From UBA2970 sp965221075 (GTDB lineage: Bacteria > Verrucomicrobiota > Verrucomicrobiia > Limisphaerales > AAA164-E04), in assembly GCA_965221075.1 (NCBI GenBank), contig OZ244865.1:2914001-2978000 (forward strand): DNA of 64,000 bases, read 5' to 3'. Positions 9,378 through 17,770 of the stretch are shown here, in pieces. How positions within the stretch are numbered: position 1 is the first letter of the stretch; the number at the start of each line of letters is the position of its first letter. The translations under genes and the position numbers were made by a program. Under the pieces are notes generated by a model that saw only the letters and a program-made list of their open reading frames with translations, had not been told where the DNA came from and did not search any database.

Positions 9378-9452
9378 GCGGGTGTGGTCCGATGGCGGAG
9401 CGGCGGCCTTGCGGGCCGCACGCGAGGCCCCGCTTCCCCTCTCCCGCTCCAC
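9378..9452 (+). pseudogene. Decayed tRNA-Gly copy
   Basis: The acceptor strands GCGGGTG and CTCCCGC followed by TCCA match the intact tRNA-Gly at 11261. The anticodon stem still pairs (GCGGC/GCCGC), but the loop is now CTTGCGG, the D stem has a mismatch and the T arm is lost (TTCGATT replaced by CCCGCTT, stem no longer pairs). A functional tRNA is unlikely. The drift is almost entirely toward G and C. Confidence 0.65.
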
Positions 9453-9477
9453 TCCCCCTCCGCCCATCCCATCCGGC

Positions 9478-11034
9478 ATGAAGCGCCTGCTCCCCATCCT
9501 TCTGCTGTCCACGGCCGCCCAGGCGGCCGAACCGGCCCGCATCACACTCACCGTCGAAAGCCTCGAGGCCCTGAAGGAGGACTACGGCCAGGTGATCGCC
9601 GCCTTCGCTCCCCCTGACGCGGAAGTGCCGGGAATCGAGGAATGGATCGAGGATCTGGGCATACCGATCGAGCACGTCGATCCCGCCCTCCCCTGGCAGG
9701 TCGAGGTCCATGTCGGAATGGATCCCCAGCTTGCCTTCCAGTTCGGCGCGAGCCTGCGGATTCCGGTATCCGAACTGCGGATTTCGGTCGCCGACCTGGC
9801 CCGGGACAGTTCCGGCGTCTCCGAGATCACCAAGGCGGGATCCTACGCCCGCCTCTGGTTCGGCGATCTCGAAGCCGGCGTCCCGGGACGCCAGTCCCAC
9901 CTGGACTGGCACCCAGGGAAGTTAGATCCCCCCGAGAGCACCCTGTCGCTGAATATGAGGCTCGGACACGAAGTGCGGGACTTCGTGCAGGGCCAGATGC
10001 AGATGGCCCGGGGCATGCTTGCCATGTTCACGGCCTCCGAGGAGGCGAAGGCCGGGGGCATGGACCCCGAGCTTCTAGCCCGCCTCTACGAGACCTACAT
10101 GGATATGTGGATCCAGATAGTCGACGGGATGCAGTCGGTGGATGTCCTCCTGTCGGTCGAGGACGGGGTGCTGGCTTTCGAGGAGAGGATATCCCCGGTC
10201 CCGGGCTCGGCCCTGGCCGGCATGCTGAAGCCAGGCAAGCCCATAGGAGCGGTGGCGCGCTATCTCGATCCCCACTCGGCCGTGGGGCTCGTTGTACGCT
10301 ACGAGGGCAGCCCCGAGGTCCGGGAGATGTTCCAGGAGATCACCCGGATCGGCCTGGAGATGAACAGGATCGACACAGACGATCCGATCCACCTCAGGAT
10401 GGAGGAGATGCTGGAGAAGTACCTTCCCATGGAGTTCGCCCTCTCGGTGGACTTCTCCGACGGCATACCGCTCAGCGGGGCCTACCACTTCGAGGGGGAG
10501 GACGCCGGGGAGGCGAGGGAGGAGATCCTGGACATGGCAGAGGCTGCGGGCCAACTGATGGTGGGAGAGGGAAAGCCATACAGCAGCTTCAAGATCGAGC
10601 GTGCCGTCGAGAGGATCCAGGACATCGAGATCGACAGGTTCAGCTTCGAGATCAACCCGGACCGACTGGGTTTCCAGATCGAGGACGAAGCGGTGCGGGA
10701 GCGGATGGAGAGGTTCCTGGGAGAAGGCGAGCAGTCGGTGCTGATGGCCATCGCCGGGGACGACACGATCCTGTCCGCCACGCCTGATCGCATGGAGGCC
10801 CTGATCGGCCGCGGCGACCGGGATACCGCACCGGAGCTGGGGCCGAGCACCATGTTCCAGGCGAGGATCGCGCCAGTCCGGATCGCCAGGCAGCTGTTCC
10901 CCGGCTCGAGGGTCGCCCGGCTGGACCCCCTCTCCGACCTGGTCCTCCGCCTCGACCTCGACGGCACGATGGCATTCCGCCTCGAGATCCCGCTCTCTTG
11001 GGGAGCCCTCTTCGCTCTCCAGTATCCGGAATAG
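9478..11034 (+). CDS. Secreted protein of unknown function (intact copy A)
   Basis: Protein of 518 aa starting with MKRLLPILLLSTAAQA, a clear Sec signal peptide cleaved near AQAAEP. No domain was recognised. The mature part alternates amphipathic strands and helices and ends in LEIPLSWGALFALQYPE, without an outer-membrane terminal aromatic. The ATG at 9478 was chosen because it gives the signal peptide; longer in-frame extension runs into the decayed tRNA. The gene starts about 25 bp after the tRNA-like sequence, so it was probably co-transcribed with it. A deleted second copy follows at 11361. General layout (signal peptide, about 500 aa) resembles DUF3352-like periplasmic proteins, but this is only an impression. 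Confidence 0.8.
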   Translation: MKRLLPILLLSTAAQAAEPARITLTVESLEALKEDYGQVIAAFAPPDAEVPGIEEWIEDLGIPIEHVDPALPWQVEVHVGMDPQLAFQFGASLRIPVSELRISVADLARDSSGVSEITKAGSYARLWFGDLEAGVPGRQSHLDWHPGKLDPPESTLSLNMRLGHEVRDFVQGQMQMARGMLAMFTASEEAKAGGMDPELLARLYETYMDMWIQIVDGMQSVDVLLSVEDGVLAFEERISPVPGSALAGMLKPGKPIGAVARYLDPHSAVGLVVRYEGSPEVREMFQEITRIGLEMNRIDTDDPIHLRMEEMLEKYLPMEFALSVDFSDGIPLSGAYHFEGEDAGEAREEILDMAEAAGQLMVGEGKPYSSFKIERAVERIQDIEIDRFSFEINPDRLGFQIEDEAVRERMERFLGEGEQSVLMAIAGDDTILSATPDRMEALIGRGDRDTAPELGPSTMFQARIAPVRIARQLFPGSRVARLDPLSDLVLRLDLDGTMAFRLEIPLSWGALFALQYPE

Positions 11035-11205
11035 GAGCCTGCCGGGAACGCGCCAGGCGGGAAAGAGGCAGGGCGGAGATCCGCCCGAACCGTCAGGAGA
11101 CGGCTGTCCGGCCTGGCACAGGGAGCGTTTCCGTCGCTGCGGAGGGCAGGGAGACGCCCTCCGTACGATATCCGGCAGACGCCTGCCTTCGTCCTTGGTC
11201 CGCCC

Positions 11206-11234
11206 TTGACAGGGCGCCCGCCAGGAAGGAGGAT
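11206..11234 (+). promoter_or_regulatory. Promoter of tRNA-Gly, copy B
   Basis: TTGACA (11206-11211), 17 bp, GAGGAT (11229-11234), 26 bp before the tRNA 5' end. The same arrangement occurs in copy A. Confidence 0.5.
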
Positions 11235-11260
11235 CTCCCTGTTGCCCACGCAATCCGGAT

Positions 11261-11334
11261 GCGGGTGTAGTTCAATGGTAGAACGGCAGCTTCCCAAGCT
11301 GCATACGAGGGTTCGATTCCCTTCTCCCGCTCCA
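11261..11334 (+). tRNA. tRNA-Gly (anticodon CCC)
   Basis: A complete cloverleaf can be folded: acceptor GCGGGTG/CTCCCGC (one T-T mismatch), D stem GTTC/GAAC, anticodon stem GCAGC/GCTGC with loop TTCCCAA (anticodon CCC reading GGG), T arm GAGGG-TTCGATT-CCCTT, discriminator T and encoded CCA at 11332-11334. The sequence closely resembles bacterial tRNA-Gly(CCC) such as E. coli glyU. It is the only intact tRNA gene in the window. Confidence 0.95.
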
Positions 11335-11360
11335 TTCCCCTCCCGCCCCTCCCTTGCAGC

Positions 11361-11654
11361 ATGGCACGCGTCCTCTCCTTGCTGCAGCTATCCTCGGCCG
11401 CCCAGGGGAGCGAGCCGGTCGGAATCCCGCTCTCCCTCGAAGGCCTGGAGGCCCTGATCGGGTGACGCGGCCAGGCCCCCTCCCCGGCGCTCCTGGCGCG
11501 GATCGCCAGGCAGCTGCTCTCCGGCCCGAGGGCGGCCCGGCTGGATCCCCTATCGGACCTGATCCTCGGTTTCGATCTGGACGTCACACCGGCCTTCCGC
11601 TTCGAGATCCCGCTCCCGGCGGGAGCCCTGTTCGCGGCCCAGGACCTGGAATAG
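11361..11654 (+). pseudogene. Deleted copy B of the secreted-protein gene
   Basis: The first 34 codons (MARVLSLLQLSSAAQG...) mirror the signal peptide and N-terminus of the 9478 gene and hit TGA at 11463-11465. Directly after, a frame reading ARIARQLLSGPRAARLDP through to ALFAAQDLE and TAG (11652-11654) matches the last 55 or so residues of the same protein. About 1.2 kb of middle sequence is missing. The region after the stop (GAGCCTGCC...CGCCAGGC) is also shared with copy A, confirming a tandem duplication followed by internal deletion. Confidence 0.85.
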
Positions 11655-11818
11655 GAGCCTGCCAGAACGCGCCAGGCAGGAGCGAGGCAGTACAGGAGAG
11701 CCGCTCGAACCGGCAGGAGGCTGCGGAAAGATCTGGCGAGAGGCGGCTTCTCGCCGTTGAGGAAGACATAGTGATGCGCTCGAAGCGCTGCAAGGCGGAC
11801 GCCTAGAGGGCCGGGACG

Positions 11819-12766
11819 ATGGACAGCAGCGGCATCTTCCGGGGCTGCATCCCGGCCCTGATGACCCCCTGCGGGGCGGACGGCAGGCCCGACCACTCCG
11901 CCCTGGAGGCGACCGCCCGGAGCCTGGTCGGCGCGGGCATGCGGGCCGTGGTCTACTGCGGATCGATGGGGGAGTGGCCGCTGCTCACTCTCGAAGACCG
12001 TCAGAAGGGGATCGAGCGGCTGGTCTCGGCCGGGATTCCGGTGATCGCCGGGACCGGGGCCCAGAATCCCCGGGAGGCGGCGCTCCACGCCCGCCACGCC
12101 CGGGAGTGCGGGGCCCAGGGGCTGATGCTCATTCCCCGGGTGCTCTCCCGGGGGACCTCCCCCCAGGCGCAGAGGGACCACTTCGCCGGGCTGCTCCAGG
12201 CCGGAGGCGGACTTCCGGCAGTGATCTACAACAGCCCCTACTACGGATTCGAGACCCGGGCCGACCTGTTCTTCGACCTGCGCCGGGAGTTCCCCTCCCT
12301 CGTCGGCTTCAAGGAGTTCGGAGGGGCCGCCTCCCTCAGCTACGCCGCCGAGCACATCGCCCACCAGGATCCCGGCCTGGTCCTGCTGGTTGGCGTGGAC
12401 ACCCAGGTCCGGCACGGATTCCTGAACTGCGGAGCGGCCGGGGCCATCACCGGGATCGGCAACGTGCTGCCCCGGCCGGTCCTGCGCCTGGCGGAGCTCT
12501 GCCGGAGAGCGGTCAGGGAGGGCGGCGCCCGCGACCGGATCCTGTCCCGGGAGCTCTCGGAGGCGCTCCACACGCTCTCCCTCTTCGACGAGGGGCCCGA
12601 CCTGGCGCTCTACTACAGGCACCTGATGGCCGAGACGGGGCACGAGGGCTACCTGCGCCCGATCCACCCCCCGGACCGGCTCTCCCCCTCCCAGAAGGAG
12701 TTCGCCACCCGCCAGCTGCGCCAGTTCGAGCGCTGGTGGGAGGGGTGGGAGGGCCGGGAGGGATGA
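11819..12766 (+). CDS. DapA-family lyase, probable Delta1-pyrroline-4-hydroxy-2-carboxylate deaminase
   Basis: Dihydrodipicolinate synthase/N-acetylneuraminate lyase superfamily TIM barrel, 315 aa. The Schiff-base lysine is K165 in VGFKEFGG and the catalytic tyrosine Y137 in YNSPYYG; GSMGEWPLL replaces the GTTGE loop of DapA. It is followed with ATGA overlap by a proline-racemase-family epimerase and then an FAD amino acid dehydrogenase. In trans-4-hydroxyproline degradation exactly these three families act together, the DapA-like member deaminating pyrroline-hydroxycarboxylate to alpha-ketoglutarate semialdehyde. The specific role is inferred from this context; dapA itself is less likely. 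Confidence 0.82.
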   Translation: MDSSGIFRGCIPALMTPCGADGRPDHSALEATARSLVGAGMRAVVYCGSMGEWPLLTLEDRQKGIERLVSAGIPVIAGTGAQNPREAALHARHARECGAQGLMLIPRVLSRGTSPQAQRDHFAGLLQAGGGLPAVIYNSPYYGFETRADLFFDLRREFPSLVGFKEFGGAASLSYAAEHIAHQDPGLVLLVGVDTQVRHGFLNCGAAGAITGIGNVLPRPVLRLAELCRRAVREGGARDRILSRELSEALHTLSLFDEGPDLALYYRHLMAETGHEGYLRPIHPPDRLSPSQKEFATRQLRQFERWWEGWEGREG

Positions 12767-13701
12767 TCCGGGTCGTCGACTCCCACACCGAGGGGGAGCC
12801 CACCCGGACGATCGTCGAGGGAGGGCCCGACCTGGGAGACGGCTCCCTGCGGGAGCGGCGGGAGCTCCTGGCCGCCAGCTTCGACGGATTCCGCCGCACC
12901 GCGATGCTCGAGCCCCGGGGCTCGGACATCCTGGTGGGGGCCCTGCTGGTCCCCCCCTCCGATCCGTCCTGCGCCGCCGGGGCGATCTTCGTCAACAACC
13001 GGGGCTCTCTGGGGATGTGCGGCCACGGTGCCATGGGAGTGGCCGTCACCCTGGCCCACCTGGGACGCATCGGGGAGGGGGAGCACGTCCTGGAGACCCC
13101 TGTGGGGAAGGTCGTCCTGCGTCTGGCCGGCGGCAGCCGGGTCACGGTCGCCAACGTGCCCTCCCGCCGCACCGCCAGGGCGGTGGAGGTGGAGGCGCCC
13201 GGTCTGGGGCGGATCCGGGGAGACGTCGCCTGGGGCGGCAACTGGTTCTTCCTGGTCCCCGAGCCGCCCTGCCCTCTGGAGCCGGCCAACGCCGGAAGGC
13301 TGGCCCGGGCGGCCCGGGCCGTCCGCCAGGCCCTCGCCGACCAGGGGATCGCCGGCGAGGACGGCGGCGAGATCGACCATGTCGAGTTCTTCGGCCCTCC
13401 CCGGAGCCCCGGGGCCCACAGCCGCAACTTCGTCCTCTGCCCGGGCGGAGCCTACGACCGCTCCCCCTGCGGCACCGGAACCAGCGCCAAGCTGGCCTGC
13501 CTGGCCGCCGAGGGCCGGTGGCCCCCCGGCAAGGCCTGGGTGCAGGAAGGCATCCTGGGCACCCGCTTCGAGGCGAGCTACCGGGAGGGTGACAACGGGG
13601 AGATCCACCCCTCGATCACCGGCAGGGCCTTCGTCACCAGCGAGGCAAGCCTGCTGGTGCATCCCGACGATCCCTTCGGCCAGGGGATCCCCCCCGCCTG
13701 A
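12763..13701 (+). CDS. 4-hydroxyproline 2-epimerase (proline racemase family)
   Basis: Protein of 312 aa that would convert trans-4-hydroxy-L-proline to cis-4-hydroxy-D-proline. Both catalytic cysteines are present: C86 in NNRGSLGMCGHGAMG and C236 in DRSPCGTGTSAK, so this is an epimerase/racemase and not the Cys/Thr dehydratase subtype. N-terminal RVVDSHTEGEPTR and FVNNRG are typical of the 4-hydroxyproline epimerase branch. The ATG overlaps the upstream stop (ATGA). Proline racemase activity is the alternative, but the neighbours favour hydroxyproline. Confidence 0.87.
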   Translation: MIRVVDSHTEGEPTRTIVEGGPDLGDGSLRERRELLAASFDGFRRTAMLEPRGSDILVGALLVPPSDPSCAAGAIFVNNRGSLGMCGHGAMGVAVTLAHLGRIGEGEHVLETPVGKVVLRLAGGSRVTVANVPSRRTARAVEVEAPGLGRIRGDVAWGGNWFFLVPEPPCPLEPANAGRLARAARAVRQALADQGIAGEDGGEIDHVEFFGPPRSPGAHSRNFVLCPGGAYDRSPCGTGTSAKLACLAAEGRWPPGKAWVQEGILGTRFEASYREGDNGEIHPSITGRAFVTSEASLLVHPDDPFGQGIPPA

Positions 13702-13705
13702 TTCC

Positions 13706-14953
13706 GTGGCCGAGAGGGTCCTCATCGTCGGCGGGGGGATCGTCGGCCTCGCCTCGGCCCACTACCTCGGAGAGCGGGGCTACCGGGTCGCCCTGATCGA
13801 CAAGGGGGAGCTGGGCGGCGCCTGCTCCCACGCCAACTGCGGCTTCGTCTGCCCCAGCCACGTTCTGCCCCTGACCGAGCCCGGAGCGGTGCGGACGGCG
13901 CTCGGCTCCCTCTTCCGCCCCGGCGCGCCCTTCCGGGTGCGTCCCCGCCCGAGCCCCAGGATGTGGAAGTGGTTCTGGCAGTTCGCCCGCCGCTGCCGCC
14001 GCCCGGCCATGCTCCGGGCGGGCCGCGGCATCCACGCCCTCCTGGAGTCGTCGATGGCCGAGTACCGGAAGCTGGTCCAGGGCGGCGTCCTCGACGGGCA
14101 GTGGCAGGAGCAGGGACTGCTCTACGTGCTGAGGACTCCCGCCGGGATGGAGAGCTTCGCCCGCACCGCCGACCTGGTGCGCCGGGAGTTCGGAGTGGCG
14201 GCCGTCCGCATCGAGGGCCGGGACCTTCCCTCGGTGGAGCCCGCCCTGCGGCCCGGCCTGGCGGGCGCATTCCACTACACCGGAGACGCCCACCTGCGCC
14301 CCGACCTGCTCAACCGCCAGTGGATCGATCTCCTGCGGCGCAGGGGGGTGGAGATGGAGCCTGGATGCGCCCTCCGGAAGATCCGCGTCCGGGACGGGCG
14401 GATCGCCGGCCTGCTCACCTCGCAGGGCCCCAGGGAGGCCGACCGCTACCTCCTGGCGGTGGGGGCCTGGAGCTCCCTGTGGGAGCGGGATCTGGGGATT
14501 CCCCTTCCGGTGGAGCCCGGAAAGGGCTACTCCCTGACCGTCGAGCGCCCCTCCAGGTGCCCGAAGCATCCCCTGCTCTTCCCCGAGCACAAGGTGGCCG
14601 CGACTCCCTTCCGGGACGGCTTCCGGCTGGGCTCGATGATGGAGTTCGCCGGCTTCGACTCCTCGATCCCCCCCGCCCGCCTCCGGCAGCTGCGCCGGAG
14701 CGCCGAGCCCTACCTGGCCGAGGAGCCCCCCCGCCCGGACCGGGAGGCGTGGTACGGCTGGCGCCCCATGACCTGGGACAGCCTCCCGGTGATCGGCCGG
14801 GTCCCCTCCCTCTCCAACGCCTACCTGGCCACCGGCCACAACATGCTGGGGCTCTCCATGGCCGCGGGCACCGGCCGGCTGATCGCCGAGCTGATCGGGG
14901 GAGATCCTCCCCACATCGATCCCGGGCCCTACTCCCCGCGGCGCTTCCTCTGA
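13706..14953 (+). CDS. FAD-dependent D-amino acid dehydrogenase, probable D-hydroxyproline dehydrogenase
   Basis: DadA/DAO-family flavoprotein, 415 aa. The FAD dinucleotide motif VLIVGGGIVGLASAHYL is at the N-terminus (Gly 9-14) and the family C-terminal FAD block (YGWRPMTWDSLPVIGRVP, then TGHNMLGLSMAAGTGRL) is intact. The GTG start at 13706 is 4 bp after the epimerase stop. In hydroxyproline catabolism this enzyme oxidises cis-4-hydroxy-D-proline to pyrroline-4-hydroxy-2-carboxylate, the substrate of the DapA-like protein. No alpha-ketoglutarate semialdehyde dehydrogenase is in the window, so the last step must be elsewhere. Confidence 0.85.
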   Translation: MAERVLIVGGGIVGLASAHYLGERGYRVALIDKGELGGACSHANCGFVCPSHVLPLTEPGAVRTALGSLFRPGAPFRVRPRPSPRMWKWFWQFARRCRRPAMLRAGRGIHALLESSMAEYRKLVQGGVLDGQWQEQGLLYVLRTPAGMESFARTADLVRREFGVAAVRIEGRDLPSVEPALRPGLAGAFHYTGDAHLRPDLLNRQWIDLLRRRGVEMEPGCALRKIRVRDGRIAGLLTSQGPREADRYLLAVGAWSSLWERDLGIPLPVEPGKGYSLTVERPSRCPKHPLLFPEHKVAATPFRDGFRLGSMMEFAGFDSSIPPARLRQLRRSAEPYLAEEPPRPDREAWYGWRPMTWDSLPVIGRVPSLSNAYLATGHNMLGLSMAAGTGRLIAELIGGDPPHIDPGPYSPRRFL

Positions 14954-14986
14954 TCGGGGGCGGACGAGAGGCCCCGATCCCGGGCC

Positions 14987-15015
14987 TTGATGGAAGCGCT
15001 CCCCGGTCCTAGGCT
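14987..15015 (+). promoter_or_regulatory. Candidate promoter of the sulfatase gene
   Basis: TTGATG (14987-14992), 17 bp, TAGGCT (15010-15015), 87 bp before the sulfatase ATG, in the only sizable gap of the 11.8-18.9 kb gene run. Confidence 0.4.
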
Positions 15016-15101
15016 GGGGCCTTCCGCCTGCCGGCCGGGGGGCGCCGCCAAGGCCCCTTTCCCGACGCCTGCGGCGCCGTCTCCGCCGAGAAAGGAAGCC
15101 C

Positions 15102-16511
15102 ATGCACCGTCGCGACGCCAGCGGGGGATGGAGGGGGTGGCTGGCCCTCCCGCTCCTGGCCCTCCTCGCCCAGGGGGAGGAACGTCCCAACATCGTCCTG
15201 ATCATGGCCGACGACGCCGGCCGGGAATGCTTCGGGGCCTACGGGGGCGAGGACTACCAGACGCCCCGGCTCGACGCCCTGGCCCGGGAGGGAGCCCTCT
15301 TCGCCAACTGCCATTCCACCCCCATCTGCACCCCCAGCCGGGTCAAGCTGATGACCGGGCAGTACGGCTTCCGCAACTACACCCACTTCGGGTACCTGAG
15401 CCCCAAGGAGCGGACCCTGGGGCACATGCTGCAGGAGGCCGGCTACCGCACCGCCATCGCCGGCAAGTGGCAGCTGAACGGGATCTACAACCAGCTGGCG
15501 GGCTGGCAGGACGGCGCCCGCCCCCTGCAGGCCGGTTTCCACCGGTCCCTGCTCTGGCAGGTCACCCGGGACAGGGCCGGGGGGGGAGAGCGCTACTGGA
15601 GCCCGATGATCGAGCGCGACGGCGAGATCGTCTCCGCCGAGGAGAACCTGGGGAAGTACGGGCCCGAGCTCTTCACCGACTTCCTCTGCGCCTTCATGGA
15701 GCGCCACCGCGACCGGCCCTTCTTCCTCTACTACCCGATGGTCCTGGTCCACGACCCCTTCGTGCCCACCCCCCGGACGGTGGGCGGGGGGCCCAGGGAT
15801 CCCCGGGGCAACAAGGCCCCCCGGGATCCCGGAGAGCGCAAGGCCAACTTCGCGGCCATGGTCCGCTGCATGGACCGGCTGGTGGGGCGCCTGGCCGACA
15901 AGGTCGAGGAGCTGGGCCTCTCGGAGCGGACCCTGATCCTGTTCACCGCCGACAACGGAACCCACCCCTCCATCCGCACCCGCTGGAGGGGGCGCATGGT
16001 GCAGGGAGGCAAGGGATCGATGAAGGACACCGGGACCCATGTTCCGCTGATCGCCCGCTGGAAGGGGCGCACGCCCCCGGGAACGGTGGTCGCCGATCCG
16101 GTGGACTTCACCGACTTCTACCCCACGCTGGCCCAGGCGGCCGGAGCCAGGACCGGCTGGAGGGATCCCGTCGACGGGACCAGCTTCCTGCCCCGGCTGC
16201 TGGGGGAGGAGTCCGCCGGGCGCGAGTGGATCCTGTGCCACTACCAGCCCTACTGGGGCAAGCAGCCGGGGCAGTTCGCCATCAGCGAGGGCCTCAAGCT
16301 GTTCCGCAGCGGGGAATTCTACCGGGTCTCCGGGGGGATCGAGGAGCCGGCCGATCCCGGCGATCCGGCCCTGGCCGCGATCCACGCCCGCCTGGCGGCG
16401 CTGCTGGAGCGCTGCCCTCCGGCCCCGACCGGGAAGGGCGGGCGCGACACCGCCTTCCGTCCCGTCTGGCCGGCCTGGCCCTCCCTGACTCCCGGGGATC
16501 GGGCCCCCTGA
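15102..16511 (+). CDS. Secreted formylglycine-dependent sulfatase
   Basis: Type I sulfatase, 469 aa, with a signal peptide (WLALPLLALLAQG) before RPNIVLIMADDAG, the metal-binding Asp pair. The formylglycine precursor is C76 in PICTPSRVKLMTG. Further conserved blocks are GKWQLNG and TADNGTHPSIRT, which supply the second metal and sulfate ligands. It would hydrolyse a sulfate ester outside the cytoplasm; the substrate is unknown. The formylglycine-generating enzyme is not in the window. It follows the hydroxyproline genes and its stop is 2 bp before an M20 amidohydrolase start, so at least these two are co-transcribed. Confidence 0.9.
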   Translation: MHRRDASGGWRGWLALPLLALLAQGEERPNIVLIMADDAGRECFGAYGGEDYQTPRLDALAREGALFANCHSTPICTPSRVKLMTGQYGFRNYTHFGYLSPKERTLGHMLQEAGYRTAIAGKWQLNGIYNQLAGWQDGARPLQAGFHRSLLWQVTRDRAGGGERYWSPMIERDGEIVSAEENLGKYGPELFTDFLCAFMERHRDRPFFLYYPMVLVHDPFVPTPRTVGGGPRDPRGNKAPRDPGERKANFAAMVRCMDRLVGRLADKVEELGLSERTLILFTADNGTHPSIRTRWRGRMVQGGKGSMKDTGTHVPLIARWKGRTPPGTVVADPVDFTDFYPTLAQAAGARTGWRDPVDGTSFLPRLLGEESAGREWILCHYQPYWGKQPGQFAISEGLKLFRSGEFYRVSGGIEEPADPGDPALAAIHARLAALLERCPPAPTGKGGRDTAFRPVWPAWPSLTPGDRAP

Positions 16512-16513
16512 CG

Positions 16514-17770
16514 ATGACCTCCCCGGAGCCTTCCTGGACCAGGGAGCTTGACCGGGCGGTGGAGGAGCGGGCCGGCCGGCTGGTCGAGATCCGCCGCCAC
16601 CTCCACCGCAACCCCGAGCCCAGCGGCCAGGAGGTGAACACCACCCGCTACCTGGCCCGGACCATGGAGGAGCTGGGCCTGGAGCCGTGGATCGGGAAGG
16701 ACGGGTGCGGACTGGCGGTGGAGGGCCCGGCCCCCCGGGATCTGCCCCGCATCGCCCTGCGCGGGGACATGGACGCTCTGCGCATCCAGGAGGCAGGGGA
16801 CTGCGAGTACCGCAGCCGGGTGCCGGGGGTGATGCACGCCTGCGGGCACGACGCCCACGCCAGCTGCATCGCCGGCTGCGCCATGGCGCTGGTGGCGCTG
16901 GAGAGGGCGGGAGCCCTTCCCTGGCCGGTCCCCTGGAAGGCCGTCTTCCAGCCCTCCGAGGAGGAGGCCACCGGGGCCCTCTCCCTGATCCGCCAGGGGG
17001 TCCTGGAGAACGTCCGATCGATCTTCTCCCTGCACATGGATCCGGGCCGCCCGGTGGGGGGGCTGGCCATGCGGGACGGGGCCTTCACCTCGGCCTGCGA
17101 CGAGTTCTCCATCGAAGTCGAAGGAAGGGGCGGGCACGGATCCCGCCCCCAGGACTCCCGGGACGCGCTGCTGGCCGCCGCCACCCTGATCGCCGGGATC
17201 TACCAGCACCTGCCCCGCCGCTCCGACCCGCTCAGGCCGGTGGTGGCCACCATCGGAAGCGTCTCGGCCGGCGAGGACGCCAACTCGATCCCCGCCAGCG
17301 CCCTGATCCGGGGCATGCTGCGGGCCGCCGGGGAGTCCTGCCGCGAAAAGCTGCGCAGGGACCTGCAGGAGCTGGTCGGCGGCATGGAGGCGCTGACCGG
17401 CTGCCGCCACCGGCTGGCCTTCCCCGCCGGCTGCCCCTCGGTGCGCAACTCCCCCCGCCTCAACCGCGTGCTGCTCCAGGCGGCCGCCTCGATGCCCCAG
17501 GACCTCGAGGTGGAGTGGCTGCCCGATCCCAGCATGGGGGGGGAGGACTTCGGCGAGTACACCGTCCGGGTGCCCGGATGCATGTTCCGGCTCGGATGCC
17601 GGACCCGGCCGCCAGGAGGCCTGCTCCACTCCCCCCGCTTCGACCTCGACGAGCGCAGCCTCGGCCTGGGGGTCGGGCTGCTGGTCCGGGCCGCGGTCCT
17701 GGAGGCCGATCCGGACCGGCCGGAGGCGCCCCCCGACGACGATGGAAAAGCTCAAGTTCGCCTCCAATAG
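16514..17770 (+). CDS. M20D family amidohydrolase
   Basis: Zinc aminoacylase/amidohydrolase of the hippurate/IAA-amino-acid hydrolase type, 418 aa. Metal ligands are seen in ACGHDAHAS, QPSEEEATGA (catalytic Glu pair) and the His of FSLHMDPG and of GLLHSPRF near the end; GRGGHGSRPQDSRDAL is the start of the dimerisation domain. No signal peptide, so cytoplasmic. It would release an amino acid or acid from an N-acyl or amide substrate. The last 29 bp overlap the following carboxylate-amine ligase. The exact substrate is not predictable. Confidence 0.87.
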   Translation: MTSPEPSWTRELDRAVEERAGRLVEIRRHLHRNPEPSGQEVNTTRYLARTMEELGLEPWIGKDGCGLAVEGPAPRDLPRIALRGDMDALRIQEAGDCEYRSRVPGVMHACGHDAHASCIAGCAMALVALERAGALPWPVPWKAVFQPSEEEATGALSLIRQGVLENVRSIFSLHMDPGRPVGGLAMRDGAFTSACDEFSIEVEGRGGHGSRPQDSRDALLAAATLIAGIYQHLPRRSDPLRPVVATIGSVSAGEDANSIPASALIRGMLRAAGESCREKLRRDLQELVGGMEALTGCRHRLAFPAGCPSVRNSPRLNRVLLQAAASMPQDLEVEWLPDPSMGGEDFGEYTVRVPGCMFRLGCRTRPPGGLLHSPRFDLDERSLGLGVGLLVRAAVLEADPDRPEAPPDDDGKAQVRLQ

